Shown: in pieces, positions 21,103 through 33,398 of the stretch
How the letters are laid out: each line of letters starts with the position of its first letter
How positions within the stretch are numbered: the first letter of the stretch is position 1
Assembly (NCBI RefSeq): GCF_963855985.1
Contig: NC_087093.1
Location: 3,727,501 to 3,791,500 of the forward strand
DNA: 64,000 nt
Reading direction: 5' to 3'
Origin: Ostrinia nubilalis
Taxonomy: Eukaryota; Arthropoda; Insecta; Lepidoptera; Crambidae
The notes under the pieces: generated by a model
What the model was told of the DNA's origin: nothing
What the model saw: the letters and a program-made list of their open reading frames with translations, nothing else
Databases searched by the model: none
Translations under genes and position numbers: made by a program

Positions 21103-22409
21103 GCTACTTTTATATAATTAAAAAATATTTATATTTTTTTTTGTGTCAAACAAATCCATAATCATTGTGTAATAAACTAACCTGCTAAGTTAGTCCAGTC
21201 AATGAATGCCTTAACGACGGTGTAGAGAGAAATCCGTGGAACACAATTTCTGACCTCGGGACTTTATTTAGCCTAGTTAGGTGGTGAACATAGCAAAAGT
21301 CCCCGCCCTTAGCCCTTGAGCCGGCGGGGAGAGGGGGGTTTAAAGGTACCACTTTTCGGTTTTTCGCTTAATCCTCGGAAACTATGCGTCCTAGTGACAT
21401 GACTACTATGAACCAAAAAAAGCTTATTCAATTTGCTACAGGTGAGACCGTCAAGTTTTTCTATATCTTGTATAGTTTTTGCGGCATCTGCTCTAGAAGG
21501 TCTGTAAAATTGGAAATTTTATTGTTGTCTTACATATTCCTTTCAGGAGAAAATCGACTAAATCAACATTGAGCAAACACTATAGACATGCGGGAGCATG
21601 TTAAGCCTAGTTCCAGAGAGGGGACTGCACCGTGCGTATATTTAGACGAACCAATTAGAGCCACTTTTGACTCCTCATCATTCAAAAACTACTGTGCATT
21701 AACACTTCAAATTTGGCTCATGTATTGAGACTTGCAAGATATACATCAGCTTCAAATTTCATAAATATACCTCAAACGGTTATTTAGGTATTGACGTTCA
21801 AAAATCGATATTTAGAGCACTAAAATCTATCTATCACATGTGAAATGTTGAAATTTACTGGTTTTTTATTTGTTCCTTTGTATTTACATAACTACCTTTC
21901 TGGATGCCAAATTTGAACCTTCGAGGTCATCTGGAAGTGGTCAGAATTTGGTCTATAGGTCAGACATGTAGATTTTTGGACGTCAATATCTAAAGAACCG
22001 TTTGAGGCATAAATATGAAATTTGAAACTGATGTATATCTTGCAAGTCTCAACACATGAGCCAAATTTGAAGTGTTAATGCACAGTAGTTTTTGAGTGAT
22101 GAGGAGTCAAAAGTGGCTCAAAGTGGTTCGTCTAAATATACGCACGGTGCAGTCCCCTCCCTGGAACTAGGCTTAACATGCTCCCGCATGTCTAGAATGA
22201 TTGCTCAATGTTGATTTAGTCGATTTTCTCCTGATGGGAACATGTAAGACAATAATAAAATTTCCAATATTACAGACCTTCTAGAGCAGATGCCGCGAAA
22301 ACTATACAATTTATAGAAAAACTTGTCGATCTCACCTGTAGCAAATTGAATATGCTTTTTTTGGTTCATAGTAGTCATGTCACTAGGACGCATAGTTTCC
22401 GAGGATTAA

Positions 22410-23378
22410 CCTTTAACCGACGACGTGATTTTTTTGTCACGCCGTCTGCGACGTGCGGTCTGTGGGACCGCTATACTGTTTACTCAAAAAGTAATCATTT
22501 TTTGTATAAAAGTATATTGATTTTATATTTTTTGAGAACACTATAGTATTACAAATAAACATACGTATAATTTGTGAGGAATCAATTTAAATTATTTATT
22601 TAAATATGGCTAAAACGTTTTTGACGCTTAATTTCGTTAAAATAACACTAGAGCTCAATAATACCTATATAACTTGTAAATTTTAATCAAAGCAAGAAAA
22701 ACTATACTCCTTCCTAAATATAGTGAACATAATGAATAAAATAAAAATAAATGACACGTACATTACATGCACAAAAAAAAATTTGACGTAGGGTAAACAT
22801 TAGGCATAATCAAGACATTTTTTTTTACCGCATTCCAAGCATTTCCGGTATACATAGGTAACACCTGTAAGATAATTTCGTTTTCAATTTAGGTGGACTA
22901 AAATGTACGTCTTTTTTGCAGCTGGTACAATGACATCAGGCTGATTTGGCATGTCAGAACCTAGAATACATGTCACTGTTTGCTTTACCACCCGTTTCGG
23001 GGTATTTTTTTACAGACTACCATATTTTACATAATATTATGTAATATCATTAGGAAATGTCTTTTCCTAGGTTGTGGTGGCCCAGGATCCATAATTTTTA
23101 CGAAAAATGAGTCGTCTAAAACAAAAACGCAAGTTTTAGTATGGTACAAAAATGTCACGTAGTCTGCGACGTGCGGTCCCACAGACCGCTGTTGAACTTT
23201 AAATCGAATTATCTTATTAAAACTGCCCTCATCGATGTAACCACTACCTGTAATGGCGTTTGGGCAACTAAACTCGAAGGTACTGAGACGCTCGGGACAT
23301 GGGAGTAAGTAGAACATTGCAATCCAGAAAGTTCAAAAACCGGAGCGGTCTGTGAGACCGCACGTCGTCGGTTAAAGG
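22410..23378 (-). mobile_element. piggyBac-like element, 969 bp, in duplicated TTAA
   Basis: TTAA at 22406-22409 is repeated at 23379-23382. Termini are 'cctttaaccgacgacgtg' and its exact complement (18 bp). Removing the element and one TTAA restores an exact match to the intact left arm of the surrounding palindrome at about 21365-21385, so the boundaries are certain. Subterminal 'gacgtgcggtc' and 'gaccgc' blocks recur at 22449-22470, 23168-23190 and 23344-23366. The exact TTAA duplication is the hallmark of the piggyBac superfamily. It is a deletion derivative without a full transposase. Confidence 0.88.
22805..22957 (-). pseudogene. Possible piggyBac transposase C-terminal remnant
   Basis: On the minus strand, one frame reads a short basic stretch, a stop, then 'YRKCLECGKKKCL' at about 22811-22845. 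The Cys spacing (CxxC then C) resembles the cysteine-rich C-terminal domain of piggyBac transposases. The frame upstream on the same strand (about 23027-23317) has no clear catalytic motif. Position inside a TTAA-flanked element supports the idea. The similarity is weak and not tested by search. Confidence 0.35.
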
Positions 23379-23550
23379 TTAAGCGAAAAACCGAAAAGTG
23401 GCACCTTTAAACCTCCCTCTCCCCACCGGCTCAAGGGCTAAGGGCGGGGACTTTTGCTATGTTCACCTCCTAACTAGTCTAAATAAAGTCCTGAAGTCAG
23501 AAATTGTGTTCTACAGTTTTCCATCTATAATGCTTTATTGACTGGACTAA

Positions 23551-25159
23551 GTAGTGCTGCTAGTAAACCTGCTTTTGTTTCATGTAGGTAAGTGTAGGTA
23601 TAAAGATGGAAATAATATTTGGCTGGCATATTAACTTACATAATATTGTAGGCAATATTCCTCAAACCAAGGTCTCTTGCTGCCAAATTGTACGGCTAAT
23701 CAACTAATTGCGTAACATTTGAAACTAAATCAAGCATTTATTAAGATCACAATAAAGTTTGCGAGGGCTTTATCAACCGAAAATCAAATTTGCTCCATTT
23801 AATTCGGAAATAAAACAGTTCCCGAAGGACCATTACCGGGTTTCCTTGAGGAATTAATTATCCCGGATAATGGTAAGATGTCTTTCTTAAATATTTACCA
23901 TAAAATAACTCCCATCAAAATATTAAAATTATTTTTCAAAACCATTTACACAATTATTCTTCTATTAAAGTTATTGCGGTATTTATTTATACTAAGGTGT
24001 AAGTCTTGATGACTGTTTGTCGTAGAAATATGAAAAAAATATACTAGGATTGTAAGAGGCAATAAAAGAGGACGATTAACGCAATATTGAAGTAACTAAC
24101 CGTCTTGAAAAAAAAAAACATTTTATTAAATAGAGGACTGGTAACCACATAGGTGCACAACCCTAAAACGAACTACACGTTTATGGGAATAAGTACCCAA
24201 CTCGTCAAATACAAAAAAAAAAACACTATTGGTCAAGCGGGCTTACCGTTTATGTTTACGATATTCAGAACAAATTCTAAATTCTAGAGACGAAGCAGTT
24301 GGCAAATAAGTAGCGTCTCTTTCAGTAAATAAACAGATGAACAAAATCTGCCAATTCACAATGACTCCAATCCAATTCCTCTATGATCATGAACCGTATA
24401 AATGAAACAATACATATAAGAGGAAACTCGGTTCTGGCAAAAATAAAGGTACCATAATAATGCACTGTTTCAATTTATAAAGCGGCGCTCACGAGCGCAG
24501 CAGAGTGGAACGAGCGTAAAGAGCGGAGCGAGCGCGCGTTACTCGCATGTAGGGTTGCCATATACAGCAAAAGATTTCCTCGAAAATCGCTGTTGTTATG
24601 TTTGATTGTTTTCCATATTAATATCAATAATTTTATTGTAAGGACGACACAAAAAGCAAACACTGGAATTTTATGAACTCTCAAAAGGCACTATTTTGCA
24701 TGTAATTCTTACGAGTAGTATGTGCGGTCAGCTAGCTGTACCTATATCAAGCTAAACTCTATTGTACCTAACAACAATAGGCACGGTGTATAAAAAAAAA
24801 CGTAGAAAAATAATCTTTGCTGACGGCTGTATAAAAATAAGACTTTTACAATTACTTAAGTAATTTTATTTTCCTTATTCGACATTAAAAAATTGTTTCT
24901 CTCTCCCTAAAAAGAGGGTAATATTACGGACACAATATGGTATCCCTGCTTGCATGCGCGCGGTAATGAGCCGTAGTAACGGACGTACGGACCCCGGACA
25001 TTTGTCTTGTGTTTTAAACTGCCGTTTTTCCAGGATAACGTTATTGCAATGGCTTATTACATCGGCCACTTGGCAGGGTGACAACAATTTAATTTGGCTT
25101 ACTGGTTTTCACAGAGAAGTAAAGAACTGAGTAACTGGCTGGTTAATAATATATTTTTT
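23551..25159. other. AT-rich unique DNA, no gene
   Basis: No supported gene. A patch at 23760-23890 ('cattaccgggtttccttgag', 'ttatcccggataatgg') is GC-richer and may be regulatory. A degenerate (GAGCG)n run lies at 24478-24545 ('gagcggagcgagcgcg'). Confidence 0.35.
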
Positions 25160-25275
25160 TTTAACAAAAAGATTATTAGTCTATATTAGATTAATAGTCC
25201 CGTTAGCACCTCGTACTAAGCTAAATATGCTTGTGTCACGAGTGAGCTCACCACAATAGCCGAGCGGCGACGGAC
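25160..25275 (-). mobile_element. SINE family 1 body fragment
   Basis: 'aagattattag', 'taagctaaatatgctt' and 'cacgagtgagctcaccacaa' followed by 'gccgagcggcg' match the body and inner head of the SINE at 4000-4182. The A and B boxes are lost. Confidence 0.6.
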
Positions 25276-25320
25276 ATTTAAAAATATTTCCTGTAATAAT
25301 TAAGAGGCTGGCAAAGGAGT

Positions 25321-25440
25321 TATGCCCGTTTTCACCATCAATCCCTAATTTTTAAGTGACCCCTATGGTAATACTTAACAGAAATTTTATTTTTATAGTG
25401 GTCACTTAAAAATTAGGGATTGATGGTGAAAACGGGCATA
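25321..25440. mobile_element. MITE family B copy
   Basis: Near-perfect 39-bp inverted ends ('tgcccgttttcaccatcaat' on the left), TA on each side, and a central spacer of about 40 bp. Confidence 0.88.
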
Positions 25441-25989
25441 AGTTTCTTCTGCTACTTCTTTTTAGCACCAGCCAATATGTTGTCCCAAATAGGTGATAGG
25501 GCTAGCAATATTGGGTCATCCTATAAGTGCCCTGAAAAGGGCCTATTTTAATAAAGAAATGTAATTTAAATTTCATACTTACTTTACTCGTTGATACTGA
25601 AAAATGTATACAGGATACATGGATTTTTAGGGCGTATGATGCCCATCGCGTATTTTTCAGGCGCAGTCGACGCTTATTAATTCCCGTACCGTGTACAGTG
25701 TGCACAATATATAGATAGATACCTATAAATAAACAATTGTATACCACACAAGTGTGCATAGGCCTTAATATGCTACCAAGAATATGCACCATGGCCAGAA
25801 TATTCCCAGTAGGTACCGTTTCTGTAATAATTTACCCTGTGGTAATACTGAGAAACCAGGAAACATTTCTGTTACAAGCAAATAAGGATTTCATTTCATT
25901 CAAAGTTATTAATAGACGCTTAAGAATGGGTCTCGGGAGAAATCCCAGGAGACCACTTTAGCCCCTAATACATTTAGGTATGTTGAAAG

Positions 25990-26196
25990 GAAAGTTGGGG
26001 CAGGAAAGTTCTCGAGTGGCGACCACGGGCTGGAAGACGTAGCATGGGCAGGCCTCCAAATAGGTGGACCGACGATCTGGTAAAGGTCGCGGTAAGAGCC
26101 TGGATGCGGGCAGCGCAGGACCGTTCATTATGGAAAACCTTGGGAGAGGCCTTTATCCAGCAGTGGACGTCATTTGGCTGAAACGAACGAACGAAC
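25990..26196 (+). mobile_element. RTE-type LINE 3' end, well preserved
   Basis: Plus strand carries 'gggcaggaaagttctcgagt', 'gcatgggcaggcctccaaat', 'gtggaccgacgatctggtaa', 'agaggcctttatccagcagt' and a tail of 'aacgaacgaacgaac'. The frame gives 'WRPRAGRRSMGRPPNRWTDD' and runs to the tail. About 205 bp, 5'-truncated. Confidence 0.85.
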
Positions 26197-26747
26197 ATTT
26201 ATGTTGGTTATATTTTATAAGTTTATGTATTTATGTATTATTAAGAGCTCAGCTAACAGGTGGACCGGATTAAACGACGCGTAGGCGAACCGTCACTAAT
26301 CCCTGAAACCAGCCACGCCGTGTTAAGAGAAATAAATATACAGGACAAACAGTTTCCCTGAATATTTGTTCTCTTTTATTACGAGACATAAACAAGAAAA
26401 GAAAAAGGAGGAAGGAATAATCAAAGACAAGCCATACTTCTGACGTAACAATAATAAATGATAGGTACAGTCGGCACATCCATTTTTTTTGTTGCAAAAT
26501 TGTTCTTAATATAACTACCATACCAGTGTTATACATAAGATTTATGTTTGTATTTACCATGTTAAAGAAACAGACACAAAATAATACAATTAGGAGCAGG
26601 AAAAGGCGTTATTGTCGTATAACACAACATTTTTCACAAACAATTGTAGCAACGTTGAAGAGTTTACTGAAAAATACAAACAAAGCTGATTCAATAATAG
26701 CTGGTACCATTTCGAGTAAAAAATAACTCTGTTTTTTATGCATAACA
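26197..26747. other. No feature recognised
   Basis: Mixed AT-rich sequence. Open frames of 66-96 codons on either strand have no motif. Confidence 0.4.
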
Positions 26748-26866
26748 AGGCAGTTGTTTGACCACAATCGCACCTGATGTTAAGTGGGATGCAGTCTAGG
26801 ATGTTACATATCTGCTTTGTAAGTGCCTATTCACTCTCGCCTTGAAAAGGCCCGGATTAAAGTCTT
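26748..26866. repeat. Dispersed LINE 3'-region fragment
   Basis: 'ttgaccacaatcgcacctga' through 'tgttaagtgggatgcagtct' and 'cctattcactctcgccttga' is a stretch I associate with lepidopteran non-LTR 3' regions. No frame. Recognition is from memory. Confidence 0.4.
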
Positions 26867-27002
26867 TATTATTACTATCGATTCATATTCAACATCTCTA
26901 ACGCTCAGCAATCGACGTTAAACAAAACTAGTAATTTGTTTTTTCACTTCATAATAATAAACAAGCAGTTAGAGTTACTTTGAAATTTATAATACCTATT
27001 AG

Positions 27003-28114
27003 TATACAGTGTGAGTCACGTTAAAGTGTACATATGAAAATAGATAAAACTAGACCTGTTTTTATCGACAAAAAAGAGGTCAAAAAATTTTTGAGATTTT
27101 TTTTAAATTTTTTATAGAATTTTTTTTCTTCCCATTACTTATTGTAAAGAAAACGTAATAACTTTTAAACTAAGCGGTATATCCTGATAAAATAAAAACA
27201 GTAATAATGCTAAATAGCAGGCGATACTAAAAAAATACATAAAATACACAAAAAAGGCCAACAAATAATAAAAAATGATACTTTTTGAAAAAAATCTGCT
27301 TAAAAATTCGTGTTTTTTTGGTTATTTGATAAATTTCTCCAAAAAATGCCCCTATAACCGGTGGTTTTTATTACTTTGTATTGTTCTCTATCGTATTATC
27401 TTTGTAAAACCAAAAATCGCATGTCTCTATCCCTATCACAACATTTGCTATGATCGTTTGAACAAAGGCCTGCCACAACATTATTCTCCGCTACAGGTAG
27501 AGACAATTTTAATTTTAACTAAAATGCTTATTTTTCTTCGAAATCTTTTGTTTTTATTTGAAATCTAACTTGTCTTTATCAAAATTACAAATCTAGAGCC
27601 ATTTTCAGTTTTGTTGTTAACGAAGCGTTGAATGGCGCGCCCGGAGAGGCTTAGTTCAAACGATCATTGCAAACGTTGTGATAGGGATAGAGACATACTA
27701 TTTTTGGTTTTACGAAGGTAATACGATAGAGAATAATACAAAGTAATAAAAACCACCAGTTATAGGGGCATTTTTTGGAAAAATTTATCAAATAACCAAA
27801 AAAACACGAATTTTTAAGCAGATTTTTTTCAAAAAGTATCATTTTTTATTTTTTGTTGGCCTTTTTTGTGTATTTTATGTATTTTTTTAGTATTGCCTGT
27901 TATTTAGCATTATTACTGTTTTTATTCTATCAGGATATACCGCTTAGTTTAAAAGTTATTACGTTTTCTTTACAATAAGGAATTGGAAGAAAAAAAATTC
28001 TATAAAAAATTTTAAAAAAATCTCAAAAATTTTTTGACCTCTTTTTTGTCGATAAAAATAGGTCTACTTTCATTTATTTTCATATGTACACTTTAACGTG
28101 ACTCACACTGTATA
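27003..28114. mobile_element. DNA element with about 450-bp inverted arms
   Basis: Arms 27003-27460 and about 27655-28114 are near-identical inverted copies. Outer ends are 'tatacagtgtgagtcacg' and its complement. They share 'cgttaaagtgtacatatg', 'atcctgataaaat' and 'aaaatgcccctataac'. The 97- and 63-codon frames (near 27275 and 27842) are mirror images of one sequence, not two genes. The 190-bp centre has no frame. The TA at the tips suggests Tc1/mariner-type insertion, which is an inference. Confidence 0.82.
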
Positions 28115-28119
28115 GATCG

Positions 28120-28350
28120 CCATTAAGCACTAAAGGCACGTGCAAACTAAATACCCACGTAACGGCCCGCGAGACTGGCCCCTAAGTGGTCCCACTCCGC
28201 CTCTATCCCCATTTGTTAGCTGAACACTAATACCCAGATTAAACCATATTATCCGTGCTGATAATAAATATCCCCGAAAATTGAGTTTGCAAAAAACGTA
28301 GCTCATTCGCTGTCGGATTGTTTATCGGCGGTGAAATACCGCGCGAGTTA
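28120..28350. other. Unique GC-richer block
   Basis: 'cacgtaacggcccgcgagac', 'gtggtcccactccgcctcta' and 'ggtgaaataccgcgcgag' stand out in repeat-free sequence. There is no frame. It is a possible conserved non-coding element. Confidence 0.25.
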
Positions 28351-28371
28351 ATCCTAATAAAATATTACGAA

Positions 28372-28422
28372 CGTAGCTCACGGGCGTAGCTCACGGGCGT
28401 AGCTCACTGGCGTAGCTCGCTG
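28372..28422. repeat. 13-bp tandem repeat, about four units
   Basis: The unit 'cgtagctcacggg' is repeated exactly twice and then twice with changes ('cgtagctcactgg', 'cgtagctcgctg'). A related 'acgtagctcattcgctg' lies at about 28296. Confidence 0.85.
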
Positions 28423-28601
28423 CAGTCTAACCGTACAACACTAAACGTTGACGTAGATTAGACTGGATGTGTGGACACCATTTTTAAAAGTGTGATTTAC
28501 TTTCAGTGTATTGTCGTAAATAAAAACTTATTTCTAGTCTAGTCTCAACTTGTTTTAATAATTGTCTTTTATGGTTTTCTCGTTTTAATGTTACGATAAA
28601 T

Positions 28602-28752
28602 TACACCCGTATTCACAAACGATGCTTGCTTAAGTGAAGCGGCAAATTGAACGCACAGCGTTGAGTAGAGCTCTGTGATTGGTTCGTGTGTGGCCCTGTG
28701 CGTCCACACGCCCTGTGAGACCTCATAGTAATGTTTGTGAATACGGGTGTTA
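28602..28752. mobile_element. MITE family C copy
   Basis: Ends 'acacccgtattcacaaac' and 'gtttgtgaatacgggtgt' are exact inverted copies. The interior 'acgcacagcgttgagtagag' matches 8905 and 56097. Confidence 0.85.
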
Positions 28753-29711
28753 GTTACAAAAAGAAAGTTCAAAAATTCTTTTTGTTATTAAATACTGGCG
28801 ATTTTCAAATAAAAGCATTACGTATTATGTAATGTAATGTAGAGCCTATTTCACGATTCGTATTACTATTTTTCTCAACCTTTTTGCAAGAGACGTTATT
28901 TATAAGGCATTAGAATTTCAATTACCATACGCAAAGTCTCACATATCATATGCAAATACTTATACGATTAGTCCAGCCATATTCGTTTATGCGAATTAGA
29001 GTTCGTATACTTCTTTATTTTCGTCCTTTAACCTCTTTTGTCTGACAAAAAAATAATTAAATTCAATCAAGTCTTATCACAAAATAAAAAACTAAACTCA
29101 TTAACTCTGTCAGGTCAGACGGGTGTCATTAACTCCTTGACAGCTTTCCAATCAAAGATCGGTCTGATAAGTCCTTGGTAGGTATCCTATTTTCTGATTC
29201 AGATATTTATTTTTATTTTTGCTAGTGGGCGGGGCACATAGCTCGCAGATTTGATAGCTGGGGCAGAAAAGTTCTCAACCGACCGACGTTTTTCAAGTGA
29301 ACCTATATTATTTTATCAGCTGACCATCCGTTAGTACCTACAGCAATTTATGTTTATTTTTGCATTGTATTATTGTATCTAATGAGATACCTATACCTAA
29401 ATAATTTATCCTTTGAACTTTTATCATTAATTTTGAAAAACTTTCTACTTGAAAAAGTGATAGGTACGTACCTAGAAAAGAAAGCTCTCTCCTATGTTAA
29501 ACTACTCAAAGAAAAGTCTCTTATCTCAACTGTAAAAAGGCACTAACTAAATAAAATGTTAATATTTCATTGAAATAGGCTGATTTAGCTCTGTTGACTT
29601 AGTACAGACATCAAAGTCTCTGAAAGAAAAACGAGTTAACAAGCTACAAAGAAACAAACTCAACTTTGTTATTTAATGTTCATTAAAGCAAATAGATTTT
29701 TTTTTTCTCAA
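28753..29711. other. No gene; one short RTE fragment
   Basis: Mostly AT-rich sequence with nothing recognisable. At 29224-29288, 'agtgggcggggcacatagct' and 'ggggcagaaaagttctcaac' match part of the RTE C-terminal region on the plus strand. Confidence 0.5.
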
Positions 29712-29924
29712 TAGCTGTGCCCGCGACTTCGTACGCGTGAAAATGGTTATATTTCCCGTTTTTGCAACATTCTTTACTGCTCCGCTCCTATTGGCTGTAG
29801 GGTGATGTTAAATAGCCTAAAGCCTTCTTCGAAAAATAATTTTTCAATTTGAACCAGAAGCTCCAGAGAATAACGTGTTCAATCAAACAAACAAACTCTT
29901 CAGCTTTATAATATTAAGTATAGA
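29712..29924 (-). mobile_element. Helitron-like repeat, 213 bp
   Basis: Plus-strand left end 'tagctgtgcccgcgacttcg' and right end 'ttataatattaagtatagat' match a common lepidopteran Helitron group read in reverse. The terminal CTAG has lost its C. Non-coding. Confidence 0.6.
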
Positions 29925-31316
29925 TTTGATGGTCTGCTAGCTAGCTTTCTCGTAATGCGAGCTTGAATTGTTTTTGTAATAAACTGAAAGTTTTACACGT
30001 GAACACTATGAAATTGAGATGACAGTTTTATTATTTTGACACCGTCTGTGTCAAGTCTGATACAGTCGTAATATTTTAACGAAGTTTACGATTTTAAAGT
30101 ATTTCTTCCTTTAATATGAGTTGATTACACCCTTGTCGGCTGTTAAACTCACCACGGATGTCAAAAAGCCATGCGTCTAAGAAGCAAGAATAGATACAGT
30201 AAATAGGTTAGTTAATTAATAATTTATACAATTACAGTTTGAAAAGGTAAAAATGTTTTTGTTAAATCAAAATACACATAAAACTTCACAAAATTAGGTG
30301 AAAGGCGTCAAGCTTTTGGTATTCATGTAACATAAAACATACTGAACAAACTGCAAACCAAAAGTGCAGTAGTTAAGCCCCAGAGACACGTTGCGACCGT
30401 TGCCAGCATTCAAAACACCAACTTAATCATAGAACTAGCATTTACGAGTAAATAGCACAACACTGTGATTTTTATGGAAGAAATTAGATAATTTGAAAGA
30501 ATGAATCACTCATTCCATCTCGACTCTACTCTATCCCGGGAGAGGGAATAAAATCTATTTTAAATTATGACTTACCTAGTTACATGAAAAGTGTAGTTGT
30601 GAGTGAAATATTAAGGTTAGTCAACAATATTACTATTTAAGGACCTTTGTACCGCCTATTTCGTCAGGAATAATGTAAGGTTTTAATGTTTAAAGACTTT
30701 TTCAAATTGGCCTAGTATTTTAAGAGCCTATTGAATACAAACAAACAATCAATTGTTTTAAACTTTCATGGTCACTAACATAATCATTATTACTGACGGG
30801 TTTGCTAACATGTACTTACCTTGTATCGGAAACTCAAAATTAAGGTATATGGTAGCAAGCAATCCCATCAATAATAATTATTAAACAAACAATCTTTCCT
30901 CTTTTTAATATAAGTCTAAAAACTTTCTCATTTTCATTTTTATACGTGACATAAAAACTTTCTAGATCTCCAGGTGTTATTTTATGCGAACCCAGTTAGA
31001 AACTTACGTGCTTGAAGCAAAAATGCAGTCAGCAATCGGAGAATTGTCAGCAATGTGTCTGCCAGCGAAGATTACCCAGAGTAATGGAACTTGCATGCGG
31101 TTTGTTCGGTAGATATCTTTTTAAAAGGAAGACGGATTATACACTTCTAATCGAGTGCCACTGGAAATAATAGGATATGCCAATGTACGAGTAGGTTTCT
31201 CAAGTGTCTCATATGGAGGCGAGTTTAATAGGTAAATAGATGGATACTTGTATACCACACAAACTGATACAGACAAGAAGTCCAAGAAACAAAAAGGGAA
31301 TACTTACTAGTCAGTC
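29925..31316. other. AT-rich unique DNA, no gene
   Basis: No repeats, frames or islands can be supported over about 1.4 kb. Confidence 0.4.
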
Positions 31317-31443
31317 TTAGGCTGAGTTACGAAACCTAACTTTGACCGTAACTATAAGTAATGTTAACCAATGTTTTTTGTATGGAGTTTGACAGATTTT
31401 TCACGTTTGTCAAAGTTAAAGTAATATGATGCAACCCAGCCTT
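31317..31443. mobile_element. MITE family A copy
   Basis: Left 'ttaggctgagttacgaaacc' and right 'gatgcaacccagcc' with the usual interior ('gtatggagtttgacagattt'). Confidence 0.8.
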
Positions 31444-33398
31444 TTATTTAATAAGCGACCTCTTCCAGACAAACTGGGAATAGGTGATTAGGATAGTTTT
31501 TGAGAATTAAATGAGAAGTGGATTTTAGTTGGTAAGCTTACCAACACAATATAGGTTGTTTTTAAATTTGATTCGACTGGGAATTGAAACTGAAACCAAC
31601 TGCATTCGAAACGAGTCTATGCGCCTCTACGAATTCAAATTTAAAACACAAAGCAAAATAATATGGAAATGTAAGCTTTCGCAACGTTGTTTGGTCCTAA
31701 ACTGTGAAACCGAGACTAGCATCTTATTTTCATTATAATAGGTGCGATATTGCAACAAAATGTATTGATTGACGGCGACTGTTCTTGCATTTTCCAGTTT
31801 TGCTAATGTAAATCCAAACTCACCAGATGTCGCTTCCTTCACTCGGGCTGTCTTTTAACAATTCGTTTTGCGGAGAGGCTGGCGCTCAGATCATACCTTT
31901 ACCTATACATATAGGGTTCGTGATAGAGAAAAATTGCATCAGGTTACTGCCTCTAAACTCCTATAATAATAGCAGTGTTAAACAGCGTTGGTTACAACAT
32001 ACCTACTCCGAAACATTAGCAGGGTTAAGCCTGTTAATGTTGACACTAACTAAAATTTAAAAATTGAATTATTACCAATAAAATAAAATATTTTGAGATG
32101 ACTCTGACATTACAGCAACGACCTTGTTTTTATAAAGACATAAAGTAAGCTGTAGGCGGCATCGTTAAACATTGAGTGCACAATTTTTCACTGGATTTTA
32201 GCATGAGTTTTTGTACATTTAACCCTTCACGGGGCAGGTGGGGGGCTGATTAATAGCGTTTGCTCAGTAACGGGTTAATTTTCATACATCACTGACAACC
32301 TCCCAGTTTTTGGGATACTTACGCCAAAAACATTTGTGTTTTTTACAGTGCAAAAAATTATGTACAATCCGAAAGCAGCTGACCCCGCTGCGCAAATATA
32401 ACATGTATTTAAGAGACCAAGGTCGAAAAAATACAAATTTAAAAGCATACAGTCGATCTAAAATTCATAAGAGGAATTTTTTTTAGGTGTCAGTCCCATA
32501 GTATTTAAAAGTCAAGCTGAATCTGCAGGAAATGACCATCTAGACCTTACTCTTAATAATTAATATCTTAATTATTTATGAAAATCATTTATTTGAGCTT
32601 TCAAAAAGTAACTGCGTAACCCTCAAAGATCTTGTTTCTCATGCAGCAGAACAAACAGTTTTACAGTCGCTAATACGGTTGATCTTACTCCCACAACCGC
32701 GATAGTGGCGCCATTGTAATAACCTTAGTACAAGTAATAACAACGAAGAACAGCCACTTTTATTCATAACTTTTCATTGTAACTTTCCATTTTCAATGGA
32801 ACCCTAAAACATTGTCATGTTATATTTTGAGTGTTTCCAACGAGATTGAGCTGATTTTTATTGTCCCATCTAAACCGGTTTTTCTAATTTTCCCCTGTGA
32901 CATTGTCCTTTTCGAGATTGTGTCCGACATTTTAACACAACTGACAATTTTGACAACATTTTTGTGGAAAACACAAACGTTACGAATGAGTGTTCGTACG
33001 GGACTGAATGTGCTGAATGTGTTCATTTGTATTTTAAGGTTATTAGTAGTAAATTCATGTATTTTTGGAATGAATTAATTATGTATATTATACTTACTTG
33101 CACTCTTTGGTTTGAGAAACCGCCTTTACGTCTAGAATGAGATTTAAAAGAGAAAATCTTGGATAAGCACTGAGCAACAGCTCATGACTCCAAGAAGGAT
33201 TTTAATAACAAGATTTGCCAACACCAGACTTGTGAAAGTAAGTAAAAGCTTGTAATTAGAGAACGAAGAAGATGAAGAAAAAGCATAGCCATTATTTCAG
33301 ACTCAACACACCAAGTGGCGGGTTTAGTGTGTAGACTGCATTAGGTTTCAGTTTCATTCAGTAATTTCACATTATAAATCATATTATTGAATAAATAA
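31444..33398. other. Unique DNA, no gene recognised
   Basis: Frames of 60-88 codons on both strands lack motifs and mirror each other in places. No repeat family was recognised. I see nothing to annotate. Confidence 0.4.

Larger units (their letters stand above)
21190..23550. mobile_element. Large palindromic DNA element, about 1.39 kb before a nested insertion
   Basis: Left arm about 21190-21825 and right arm about 21940-23550 are inverted copies roughly 630 bp long. They share 'ttagtccagtcaat' ends, 'aaaagtccccgcccttagcc', 'cgaggattaa', 'ctagaaggtct' and 'catgctcccgcatgt'. The matching short frames in the two arms (near 21384-21572 and 22205-22393) exist only because the arms are mirror copies. 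The right arm is interrupted at 22410-23378 by a piggyBac-like element. No transposase is seen, so it was moved in trans or is a foldback. Superfamily unknown. Confidence 0.8.

Noticed and set aside
21384..22393. Two similar 62-codon genes on opposite strands
   Set aside because: They are mirror copies from the arms of the palindromic element, with no motif.
25600..25640. iab-4-type microRNA, from 'gtatacaggatacatgg'
   Set aside because: Only a short stretch resembles it and no pre-miRNA hairpin could be drawn.
27275..27842. Paralogous membrane-protein-like frames (97 and 63 codons)
   Set aside because: They lie in inverted arms of one element and exist because the DNA is repeated. Hydrophobic residues come from T-rich sequence.
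28372..28422. CRISPR-like array
   Set aside because: 13-bp units are contiguous without spacers in a eukaryotic context. It is a minisatellite.
32812..33078. 88-codon gene, with a 68-codon minus frame
   Set aside because: No motif, AT-rich, overlapping frames on both strands and no splice or promoter evidence.
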